From: Sycobia sp. Sy_11
Taxonomy: Eukaryota > Arthropoda > Insecta > Hymenoptera > Epichrysomallidae
Length of the DNA stretch: 64,000 nt
NCBI GenBank assembly: GCA_018907035.1
Contig: JACCIC010000035.1
Location: forward strand, 372,001 to 436,000
Reading direction: 5' to 3'
Shown here: positions 54,056-64,000 of the stretch, piece by piece
Layout: each line of letters starts with the position of its first letter
How positions within the stretch are numbered: the stretch's first letter is position 1
The notes under the pieces: model-generated
What the model was told of the DNA's origin: nothing
The model's input: only the letters and a program-made list of their open reading frames with translations
Databases searched by the model: none
Made by a program: the position numbers and the translations under genes

Positions 54056-54712
54056 TTACCTTAATAGACTACGCCCGCAATCACCTCGCATGTCACAATC
54101 GTCGCGCCCACAGATGCTGCACTCGAAAGACGAGCTGTTTGCGTGCGTGCGGACGTGATAAGCGTATTGACTCCTGGAGGTAAAAGTGAGAGGACAGTGC
54201 TCGCAAGCAACTGGTTTTTCAGCAACATGCGACCAACGATGCGAGGTCACATAGCTTTTTACGGCAAAGCGCTTATGACAGATATCGCAGGAATAGGGCA
54301 ATTCACCTGTGTGTACACGCTTGTGAATATTAAGACTACTCTTCTGGGTGAATCTTTTAAGGCAAAGTTCACATTGAAACGGCCGCTCCCCAGTGTGAGT
54401 TCGCATATGCACCTGCAAGTAGGCTTTACGACAAAAGCTAGCTTCACACACAGTACAATGGTATGGTTTGTTAGCTGAGTGCGATTTCATATGGACATAG
54501 TAAGATGTAGCTGAAGAGAGCACCTTGCCACAAACTTTGCAGGACTGCGGTTTCGGTCTAGTGCTTTCATTGGTAGTCTGTGTACCAGTCGACTGTCTAG
54601 AAGTTGAACCTTGGTACAGAATAGGTCTGTGTTCTTGGCTCTGCTGTACCTGTGGGTGCTGAGCCCGCTGAAGTGTATGGAGAGTGTGGTGGTGGCTGTG
54701 TTGTCGAGACAT
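54056..54712 (-). CDS. C2H2 zinc-finger protein with five fingers
   Basis: A single coding exon of 218 residues, probably a DNA-binding nuclear factor. Residues 1-57 are His/Gln/Ser/Thr-rich. Five C2H2 fingers follow at about 58-78, 86-106, 114-134, 142-162 and 170-190, with TGE[RL]P-type linkers between fingers 2, 3 and 4. After finger 5 comes a sixth CxxC (CSICGRDDC, from 198) that lacks the His pair, so it is a degenerate finger or a Cys-rich tail. The ATG at 54712 is preceded directly by an in-frame TAA, which fixes the start. A 5' UTR intron is likely: acceptor at 54954-54955 and donor at 55077-55078 (minus strand, AAG|GTGAGA). The first exon and promoter would then lie at about 55.08-55.6 kb. 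The fingers resemble the crooked-legs group, but I cannot assign an orthologue. Confidence 0.85.
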   Translation of the reverse strand: MSRQHSHHHTLHTLQRAQHPQVQQSQEHRPILYQGSTSRQSTGTQTTNESTRPKPQSCKVCGKVLSSATSYYVHMKSHSANKPYHCTVCEASFCRKAYLQVHMRTHTGERPFQCELCLKRFTQKSSLNIHKRVHTGELPYSCDICHKRFAVKSYVTSHRWSHVAEKPVACEHCPLTFTSRSQYAYHVRTHANSSSFECSICGRDDCDMRGDCGRSLLR

Positions 54713-55751
54713 TTATTCTATCGGGAAGAATTACCACAGAATTAAAACTATCAGATCTGCTTGAAATCACCAAGTAAAATCCCATAGGCCGACTTTAAAT
54801 TTAGTGCTGAAGTTTAGATCTCATAATGTCAGGCTAGTAACACAAAGTCAATAACTGAAACTCCTGTGGATGATAGAAGGAGTAAATAAGCTTGTTGATG
54901 TGGGAACCGCAAAACTGTTCAACAGTCTCACTGAATCCTGTGTACTAATTTATCTGTAAAACAAAAAGATAACAAATAAGTTAAAACTTTTTAATAAGCG
55001 CGCGCAAACGTATGTGTGATTGGCGAAGCAAAGCGAAAAGCGCGCCAAAGAACGTCAGGTTAAAAACATCAGTCTCACCTTTCTAACAACATTTATTTTG
55101 GACAAATGACAGTGAAGCTGGCCTATCAGCTGATTGCATAACTTTTCCGCGGCAGCGCAAAAATCAGCGACCTTCCTACAGCGCAGCGTCTCTTCTCCGT
55201 CGACTGGGAAGCCGCGTACTTTGGAAAAAAAAAGATCTGCTTAGGATTCCAACGTTTCAGCCACTCAAATATTGACGGCCACGAGCGCGCAAATACCTTG
55301 AAAACCTTTTGGAGATGGCGGGCGCGCGACGGTGGACGCAGTTGAGGTAAAGGGACAGTAAATGTGCACAGAATGGCACTAACCTTTGCTAATATCGTGT
55401 TCCGGGATCGTGAGAAAATAAGTGTCTCGTATAGCCGCAAAGCTTAAGATGCCTCAAAGTTCCTCACTTAAACTTCAAGTCGATGAGACATTTCGTCAAA
55501 TAAAATGCCTCTGCAGACTGATTTTCTCCAAGGCAAAATAAGATGGCTGCTGCTATATCCTCTTGGTATACGGCAACGACGCAGCGTCTGATGGTGAGAC
55601 CTCTATAAGAGAAGAAGCGGTGTCCGCTTATCATCAACTGTGTGCGAATCCGAGCATTATAGTTATATGGGCGCCCGATTCAATATAAGCTAGTTGATAT
55701 AGAAATAAAGACTTTTGCGTTAACAAAATTTTAACAAGAGAAAACTAAATA
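54713..55751 (-). promoter_or_regulatory. 5' UTR and promoter region of the zinc-finger gene
   Basis: Contains the likely 5' UTR exon 2 (54713-54953), a short intron (54954-55078) and a GC-richer first-exon/promoter zone at about 55.08-55.6 kb. An AGATGGCTGC (YY1-like) motif lies at 55541. The frame 55126-55440 on the minus strand shows no domain and is probably UTR. Confidence 0.45.
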
Positions 55752-55967
55752 CAGTGGATCCAACGACAGTGCAGATAAGTGTGACCAGTGGCTACCTTAG
55801 ATTCCACCGCGGCACCGCCGAGTCTGTTGATACGGCTGACGATTGGCTCCGCCATTTTGAGTATGTAGGAAGGGCGGACCAATAGGATAGCCGCGCTTTT
55901 TCAATTATATATTTGAAATAACATGCGCACGTGTTCAGTAATATATATATAATATATATATATATAA

Positions 55968-56031
<64 letters not shown>

Positions 56032-56364
56032 AGAATTTACGGTTTTATAATGTGTAGAATTTTTAGTAAATACATATTTTGTATTTTAACAGAGTATTTT
56101 GAGGTATGTATTTAATTTTTTGATATTATTGATATAAAATATACATATTTAACTAATTCCACCGTGAGATGTATTGTACCATCCGGCGGTATGTATCGTG
56201 TGTGTCTGATGTATTTTGTGATGATAATGATGATGCCCATATAAGTTTGTGTTGTTCATCCGATCACTTAAATATCTTGCACCATTTCAGGCATTATAAA
56301 CACCTACTTATGCAAAAAATGTCAACATAAATTTCTATAAAGAAAAATATTATATATACATATG

Positions 56365-56430
<66 letters not shown>

Positions 56431-56434
56431 GTAA

Positions 56435-56475
<41 letters not shown>

Positions 56476-56531
56476 ATATATACTCTCTCTCGCTCTATAT
56501 ATATCTATATATATGTATGTATATATATATA

Positions 56532-56574
<43 letters not shown>

Positions 56575-56688
56575 TGTATATAGTAATTTTTTAATATTTA
56601 CTATTTTTAGTGCTTTTTCGTTAATTATAATGATCGATATGTAATCATACAAATAAATTTATATTTATTTTTACGTCTTTCTTATATT

Positions 56689-56748
<60 letters not shown>

Positions 56749-57456
56749 ACATGAACGTCGCTTCGTACGTTCTAAACTGATTAACAATGTTATGCTTTTT
56801 TAAAAATTAAACATTTTGTGAATACGCGTTAATTATATTAATGTAAACACATTAGATTTTGTGTTTGATTATTTGGTATAGCTTACATATAAAGAAAATT
56901 AAGCAGTCAACGATATGAATAATAAAAGGGATTGATTTTCTTTTCTTTTTATGAAAAATTAAGGCTCATAAAGTAGACAATCAAATAATAGAATCTTTAA
57001 TTGCATTTGATTACTTTTATTTATACTTCTAGACATAGTAAGTTATACTGTGCATAACAACTATTTGTATGATTAAATTTTTCGAATCCTATATTTATGA
57101 GAAGAGTTTACTTCTTGAATTCAGATTCGATCAAAATAATTGTAAAGATTGAATAATAATGATGAACAACACTGTTATTAAAAAAATTTTAACGAAATAT
57201 ACCTTAAAGAGGAAGTGAAATTAACTTGAAATGACAAGATTTTAATAAATTAGATGTAATAAAACCAAACCCATATAATTAATAAATAGGTGTACGTTTA
57301 TTTGTAATAATTATTGAATCAAAATATTAAGATTCTCATATCTAATTTGTAAAGTCCGTGTTAGACTCAAAATGGCGTCGCGGTGGCCACTCATCAAGTC
57401 ATCACTCATCACTTCATCATCAGCCACACATATTGCCTTGGACGCTGGACCCACTG
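55752..57456. mobile_element. Probable non-autonomous Tc1/mariner-type element, TA target duplication
   Basis: The left end CAGTGGATCCAACG (from 55752) is mirrored at the right end by CGCTGGACCCACTG (to 57456). The ungapped terminal inverted repeats agree at about 27 of 39 positions, including GTGTG at positions 28-32. Both ends abut TA (55750-55751 and 57457-57458), the target duplication of Tc1/mariner elements, whose ends often begin CAGT. The interior has no transposase and is full of AT and TC microsatellites, so it is either a dead element or a diverged inverted pair. Near the ends both sides carry CGCCATTTTGAGT. Confidence 0.45.
55936..56745. repeat. Cluster of (TA)n and (TC)n microsatellites
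   Basis: AT-dinucleotide runs at about 55936-56027, 56350-56427, 56516-56571 and 56696-56744, with a (TC)n run at about 56438-56471. Open frames of Tyr/Ile repeats through these are artefacts. Confidence 0.9.
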
Positions 57457-58995
57457 TAGGTACAGGAAACTACAGAAAACCTACTTTACTATAATCGTAA
57501 AACGTCAAGAAAAAACGATTATCTAGATATATATATATATTATGTTTCGACTGGTAATCTGAAGCCTAAAACATTGCTATTAAAAAAAGAATGCATAATT
57601 TTGTAATTTTATTTTAGTTTATTGTCTTTATAGAGAAAGAAAATAAAACTTTGCTTATTGGTGTCCAAAGTAAAGTTTCTAGAGAAGTAATTACTCACAA
57701 ACGTGAGCACTTAAACGACTTAAATATAATGTAGTGTATGAAAAACATGGAATTTACGATGAAATTGGGATTTTGCTTGAAAAATTGATATTACGCCATT
57801 TTTTCCGATATGGCGCACAGTTTGTGGCTACTATTAGCTTTCAATAGCGTACGTATATATATATATATATATACTTGATGCACATAAAATCCAGCTCTTA
57901 TCGGATAATTAGCTTTTGCACAATTATCATTTTTATATAATTGTTGCATAATTTTTTAGCAGTTTCTATGTTAAGGAAATAATGGTAAAACAATGTTGAA
58001 AAACGATATTCTTAAAGTATATTACGCAGCTGCATTTTTATGATTGCTCCTTTTTTTTTTTAATATGCAAGCAGAAAAAGACCAAAGTTGCTGTAATATG
58101 AAACACCGCTCCAAAATCATGATACAGTGCCGGCGCATAATATATTATCGATATATAAGCTGCACCGTTGCACACAGCACGCGTCTATAATTATACTTAC
58201 TTCTCCCAGCTTCTCCTCCGCTATATACCGCGCGCGGCAATCCGCACTCCACAGTCCACACCCATGATTTTCAAGCGGCGTTTTATATTGAGCCAATTTC
58301 CAAGTCTTTTGCTACAGAAAAAAAAAAAAAAAAAAAAAAACAAGCAATCACAATTCATCGTCATATTTTATGTATACTTACAGAATCTTTTCAAAATAAT
58401 TCTTTTACCAGGACTCCCTGAACTGTGTGTAAGAAGCTTTCTGAACAATTGTACTAAAAATACTTTAAAATCACAAATGTATAAAAACTAATTACCCGAT
58501 AAGGATTGGTTTGTACAAATGAAATATGATTATATTAATATAGCTAATATAGCAACCGCAAATTCTGTTTGCTATATCTTAAAAAAGCAAGACAATTTTC
58601 TAAAAAATAAAAAATATTTATTTTCTCCAATTTGCTCGAAAACTATAAATAATATCGAATCGTATAAATGTTTCTTTTGTACGCAATTGATTTTTCTAAA
58701 AATTTAATTTTTTCACCATTATAAGTTAGATTTAGCAATTTTTTCTCTACATGAATAATATAAAATCAAATCGAAAAATTTTGCATTTTTTTAAAAATAA
58801 CAATAAATGTCAAGAAATGTTCTAGTGGAAAACTTTACCTTGAACTTTTTACCAATCGATTCTACGCACCTTTTTACATAAGATTCGATAGGTTTTCTTT
58901 GGATAGCAAATTTCCCCCGAAACAACCTCCATTGACTGGCCTACTGTAATGTACCAATACCAACGTCTTGGCAATTTGCCATCTTACCTTTTCAG

Positions 58996-59012
58996 TGACG
59001 CCATCTGTTGAT
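58996..59012 (-). promoter_or_regulatory. CTCF-like motif
   Basis: On the minus strand, TCAACAGATGGCGTCAC fits the CTCF core (S-AGATGGCG) but departs from the consensus at the left. Motif match only. Confidence 0.3.
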
Positions 59013-59605
59013 AATACATTTCACTAAAGGTAGTTCCTGTTAGCTATAGTTCCTGTCATTATTTTTTTTCATGCATATCAACATAAATAAATATTAATAT
59101 ATTCTTAAAATTTCATATCAGAATTCGTGAAAGTTAAATTTAATAGTAGAAAACTATGTTTTGACTATGTACCAGAAAAATTGTAATCCCAGTTAAAGTC
59201 TTTTCTAGTTAAAATAAAATATTGTTTTTGGACAGAAGTGCGCCTAATTAACAAAAACCTTTTCTTTTTCATTTCTATAGTTACTTTACTTTGAAAATAA
59301 AAATAACTAATATAAATCTTCATTGTATGTAACCACATTTTATTATCAAAAGAATAAAAAATTAAGTCTTCGAGTATATTCGTTTTTTGAGTGCATAAAG
59401 TTTTACTAAAATCTTGGATGATTTTGTACCTAATGCAAATATCCGTTTATTTCTAGAAAAAAGTCTACATTGTATAGGTTGAAAAAAGTAGACTTTACGA
59501 AAGATTTTTATGATCTAGATTTAGCTCATAATACCTTACACGATTACGGATAGAATGCGATGGAATGCAGCGACATAGCAGCAGGTATAAAACAATTATA
59601 TTTCA

Positions 59606-59630
59606 AAATGGCGAATGAAAGATGGCGGCA
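59606..59630 (+). promoter_or_regulatory. Pair of YY1/Pho-like motifs
   Basis: CAAAATGGCG and AAAGATGGCGGC occur within 25 bp; the second is close to the YY1 consensus (AAGATGGCGGC). Such motifs often sit just after transcription starts. No gene start is identified here. Confidence 0.35.
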
Positions 59631-62600
59631 ATGTATACTATAAATTTGCACACCGAAATTAGGAGATCGTGAGGTGAGGTGCAAATTCAAATATTCACAA
59701 ATGCAAATTTAAAATACACTTTACCACCATCTTTAAACCGCCATTCTGGAATATAATTGTTTAGTTATTCACCGGTCACTGCATTTTATTCATAATTATG
59801 TATTATTAGCTGTTCAAACTTACGCGTCGTAAAAATTAATTTGCCTTCGAGGCAAATTGGAGCATTCGTGCGTCTCTTGATAAAGTCTATAACTTTTTTT
59901 CCATTAACTGCCATTTTTCAATGATGTTTAGTAACCATATTGAATGCTTGAGCTTCGGAATCATTCAGAGTTTTAATATTTTTAATATAACTAATTCATG
60001 TATGATAGTTAATAGTAACGAATTCCATAAAACGAAAAAATTTTTCTTATTTTTAGAAAAGCCGCTGCATGTATTTTAAGAAAGAAAAATTTGCAATTTT
60101 AGCTGTGGACTTGAAGAAAAGAAGAGAAGAAAAAAAATTGTAATGACAATTGTTAATAATATGCAATTTTAATATATAGTTGTTTCATTAAATCCTCTAA
60201 TGAATTTTATCTCTTCCTTATATGCAATCTTTTATTTATTTATTTATTTTTTAAGTCAATATTATTAGTTATAATTCCATTTACAATTTAATAAATATAT
60301 CAATAAATTTAATATTCATATCAAAATAACAAATACGATTTTGAAATCTAATAGAAGCTAATTCTAGTTAATGTTACTTCAACATTTTAATTGAATTATT
60401 ATACGACAAGATAATCACAAATTTTAGTTGAATCTTTTTAAAATAGCTGAATATATTTAATATATCCTATTAACTGTACAATTTCATGAACAATGTCTTT
60501 TAAATTGAATCAATGAATGTAAAAAATATTGATTAAAATACAGGTAGAAAAATGAGAATAAACAACAGTTTGAATATTTTTTTAATCATAGTTATTATTA
60601 TCGTTAATATCCATATAATTATCAATAGCTACAGTAAAACACAAAACAAAAAGTGATATCTGTACATTTTTCTTATGCAATTAGCATAAATTTTTGTATA
60701 CCGTTAGCCTAATATAGGAAGAAATTAAATATAATATTCACAGATATATTACAAAATAAATGAGCAATCATGAGCATGTACACTGCCTACTTCTCCATTC
60801 CCGAATAACTTCTATATTCATAAAAATTTATTATTATTTCGATATCCAAATAATTAAAAAAAAAAAATTAAAACAATAAAAATAAATGAAATAAAACCAA
60901 AAATCACATTTTTATAGCTGACTAATAAAGTCAAAATTAGTTGGATATAAGAGATGATCTGTAATGTACATGCTACATTCGCCCGGTATACTTAATTCAT
61001 AAATGTAATAATGTTCTTTCACTCTTTTTCTCGCGCATTCAGTTACGATTTATTCTTTCTCGCTCAGATTTATTTTTTCTTTTAAACTTCTATACTGTAC
61101 ATATGCACAACGCATCTTTTACACTGTACACGCTCACGCTCTACGAGTATCTCTCTGCGCTGCCTTAGAAATTTTTCTATTTTTATTTTAGTTATTCTCA
61201 TGTAAAGATGGGCAGAATGTTTTTATGTCCATGACGCAATACCATTAATTGTAAAAAAGATTATAATACAAAGGAAAATGATGAATCTCTTCCATGAATA
61301 GACTTTTCATTTTCCAATGAATTTGAGAAAATTTCTCTTTAATTGTCACAGACGATCTGACCTTACGAATATATAAGAATATAGCATTTTAAATATTCGT
61401 TAATCTCCACATATTCGAATCACAGCCTAGTAAAAATCAAAGAACAAATAGAAAAGATAAAAGAATAGTTGACAGGTGATTATAAAAAAGAAAATGAAGG
61501 TAGAAGAACTGAAAAGCAACTTACGTCTGTGCAACTATCGAGAATATCCTTTACATTCTGCCCATCCTTAATTATTTTTTACAATTTAACTTTACTTCAT
61601 AAAGTTTCTTGTTATTATAAATCATGAAATTCCTTTCATAGTAAATATTACTTATATTTTTTTCATTTTTTCAATGTTGCTTCGGTTGAAATTTCCATTA
61701 CTTTTATAATTTTTTAGTTTCACATACATGCGACCGCGATACAAGAAGGGTTTTTTCCGTTTGCTATACATGTAAGCGCATTATTATCTCAAGAAATAAT
61801 CCTAACGAGAGACTCACTAACGATGAGACGACGATGAGTTTTGATAGATACGCAATTTTATTTCATTCCTCAAAATTTATGACAAGATGGAAGTGCGTAT
61901 TAACTCGTGAATGAATGTGTATTTCTATGTCAGAGCCACGAAAAATCAATGGTCAATGAGATCGATCATACTGTAAAGTATGACATTGGTTTGAGCGCCC
62001 GTAGAAGTTTCGCTTTCATCGTATGTAACGTGCAGATCAGTACGTTCTAACTAGCATGTGTAATAACGCCATTTTCCCGTTTTTCTTGTTTAATAATTAA
62101 ATCGATAACAGCAGTAATAGTTCGTAGTAATTATTGATAGTAATAGCAGTAGTACAGTACTAGAATAGTAGGAGTAGTAGATAGAAGTAGCATAGCATGG
62201 TAATTAATTAATCAATAACTTTAGTAATTAGAAGATGAATAATAGTAATAATATTTATAAAGTTAAAAATGTAATGATAAAAATAACCGAAAAATAATAA
62301 TTAATAATAAAAAATAAAGAATGATTTAAAATTTTTGTAGTAATAATTATTATTATAATAATATACAAAGGTTCGCATATTTAGGTGGTATTTTTTTTCA
62401 TTCTTTTAACCATAATATATTACATCCTGTTAATTGGGAATTTATGATACACTAGTGATAAGCGCTACTTAAATAGTAGTCCTTAGTACTCTGTTATTCT
62501 TCGCTTTTTTTCATTCCTTAGAAACTATACGCAACATACGCATTGTAACTCACTTATTACCGTTAGATAAATTTTACTCTAAACTCGGAGCGGCAGCGTC

Positions 62601-63527
62601 GTCATTGATCGCAGCAACATCAGCAACTATTGTTTTACAGTAATATAATACATAGGTATTTATATAGAGCATTATTATACAATAAGACATCACATAACGC
62701 GCGCTCGAATCGCAAACAACAGCGATCGTATTTTTTCCCTTTTATGAAGATAGATATCATTAAATAATTAAAATCACAGTAGTTATGCCTTCGCAGGCTC
62801 TTAAATTTATAAAGTTTTTTCTTTATCCTTTATCGTCTAAGACTTATGAAATAGCTCGTGTACAGGGATAGGGAAATTGTATTTACGTTAATTCCTCTTT
62901 GCCGAAAGAATGTCTTTGACTGGTATGTTCCAAGTTTCTCCATGTTTTCGCGAATATTTCTCATAAAGAGAAATTCATCTTTTATAATCCGAATGATTGT
63001 GCTTTACTTGCATAATATCACTCACTAATCTCTCATACTATATAAGTATAATGTGAAGATGAAGATTAATTTTGGAGAAAAGTTTTGCGCCTAATCAGTT
63101 TGCTGGTGTGACGATGAATAGCGTCAGTCATTTCCGCAAACAGTAGTAATCGATATCAAATTTGAAACTAAACATTGTAGAGAAAGAGCGCGTAAATTAC
63201 TTTCATACCACTAGCCTCTTCGCTGAAATGACATTTTTTTCACGCTTTATAGGCCTCCGATATGAAAATGAATTTTTTTCGTTTCATATTTGATTGTCAG
63301 TGATGCAAATTTTAAACGGCCATTAATTACTGCACAAGGTAATTGTCAGTTTCTTGACTGCTTTTGATTTGCACTGAAAGTTATTTCCGTAGGTAGTTCC
63401 ACCTAAAGAATATATGCCCCATTTTACGCCGATATACTATGAAATGATCGTGGTTTCATACAGTATCTATTGAACATGCCCCGCAGTCCATTGGTTAATT
63501 TATAATCCATGTTAATACAAATTGCTT

Positions 63528-64000
63528 TCAAACAGTAGCAATAACAATGACCAGATGAGCAATTTCAGCAACTCTATGCAATAAATCGGGAGCGATTCGT
63601 GCCAAACTTTCATTGGCGAAATCACATGATGGAAATATGTGTACGACAAAAGACGGCTGAAAAATAATCATATCAAATTTATTAGTGAAATTACAAAAAA
63701 ATAGAATAGAAGTAAAAATAGACTACAAAAATCAAATAAGAACAAAAAACTACAAACCTGTTGCGATCCAGGTGCAGCAATGTTGACTATTCCAGCTGCT
63801 TGCTTTTGTTGTAAATATGTGATGAAGCCGGTTTGAAGGTTCTTACTTTGTTGTAAAACATCTAAATGATCGCGCCCACATGGCAAAGCCAATAGCATGC
63901 AGTGTTCGTTATCAGTCTAGAAAAATAGAACATTAAAATATTGTAAAGAAAGTAAAAATGAAAATAAAATATATCTTCATACAAACCTGCATTTTTCGAG
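63528..64000 (-). CDS. spen: Split ends (Spen/SHARP) C-terminus, SPOC domain, partial
   Basis: Three exons enter from the right edge: 63987-64000 (partial, ending RKMQ), 63758-63916 and 63528-63656 with the stop TGA at 63528-63530, all joined in phase 0. The product is the end of the SPOC domain: NEHCMLLALPCGRDHLDVLQ, TGFITYLQQKQAAGIVNIAA, then VVHIFPSCDFANESLARIAP and the terminal IAHLVIVIATV, which is where Spen proteins end. Spen is a very large nuclear RNA-binding co-repressor with N-terminal RRMs; its SPOC domain contacts NCoR/SMRT and phosphorylated RNA polymerase II C-terminal domain. RBM15/Nito also has a SPOC domain but differs at these segments. The bulk of the gene lies right of the window. 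Confidence 0.9.

Larger units (their letters stand above)
57457..63527. other. Spen 3' UTR and intergenic region
   Basis: The right part, from roughly 60 kb up to the spen stop codon at 63528, is AT-rich and is probably the long spen 3' UTR (minus strand), with several minus-strand AATAAA-type signals, for example the TTTATTTATTTATTT run at 60232-60247. The left part contains a (TA)n run at 57855-57872, a 22-base A tract at 58319-58340, several ATGGCG motifs (57.8 and 59.6 kb) and a CTCF-like motif at 58996-59012. No coding region is supported. Confidence 0.4.

Noticed and set aside
56350..56652. Tyr/Ile-rich and Arg/Glu-rich open frames
   Set aside because: Translation of AT and TC microsatellites.
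57372..57494. Short ORF starting ATGGCGTCGCGG as a possible first exon
   Set aside because: It lies across the right end of the probable Tc1-type element, has no recognisable product, and no downstream exon continues it.
58519..58707. 62-codon Lys/Asn/Ile-rich frame next to a poly-A tract
   Set aside because: Composition-driven, no homologous feature recognised.

Overview
This is a 64 kb piece of an animal nuclear genome, almost certainly an insect. All genes are split by short AT-rich GT-AG introns, the background is very AT-rich, and the products are conserved metazoan proteins, several with the insect form: a Cys-containing selenoprotein T homologue, a quick-to-court-like protein and a split-ends SPOC C-terminus. 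GC- and CpG-rich islands on an otherwise about 70% AT background would suit a hymenopteran, but nothing here proves the order.

Layout. The left 16 kb is gene-dense: the 3' end of an eyes shut-like laminin-G/EGF gene (+, ends 1827); ATP synthase assembly factor 2 (-, 1877-3285, six exons); a KLHL5-type BTB-BACK-kelch gene (+, 5144-7017); selenoprotein T (+, 10459-11381); and PITHD1 (+, 14523-15503). A gene-poor stretch of about 10 kb follows. A GC-rich island (23.9-25.4 kb) then holds exon 1 of an SLC16-type monocarboxylate transporter, whose other eight exons lie at 33.4-37.0 kb behind a 7.9 kb intron. A second GC island (42.05-43.45 kb) starts a seven-exon coiled-coil gene resembling quick-to-court (42152-49106). 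RpL11 (-, 50455-52046), a five-finger C2H2 protein (-, 54056-54712) and the last three exons of spen (-, 63528-64000, entering from the right edge) complete the window.

The genes are unrelated housekeeping, signalling and developmental genes; there is no operon or gene-cluster logic. Exon coordinates were worked out by hand from splice sites and reading phase. In every complete gene the phases close except the monocarboxylate transporter, which is exactly one base short in exon 3.

The most interesting non-coding signal is a sequence at 29990-30056, inside the transporter's first intron, with every conserved core element of a type III hammerhead ribozyme. Other structures are a probable Tc1/mariner-type element with diverged terminal inverted repeats and TA target duplication (55752-57456), a near-perfect palindromic element (about 3472-3698), a diverged family of direct and inverted repeats at 8.65-9.45 kb, and many microsatellites.
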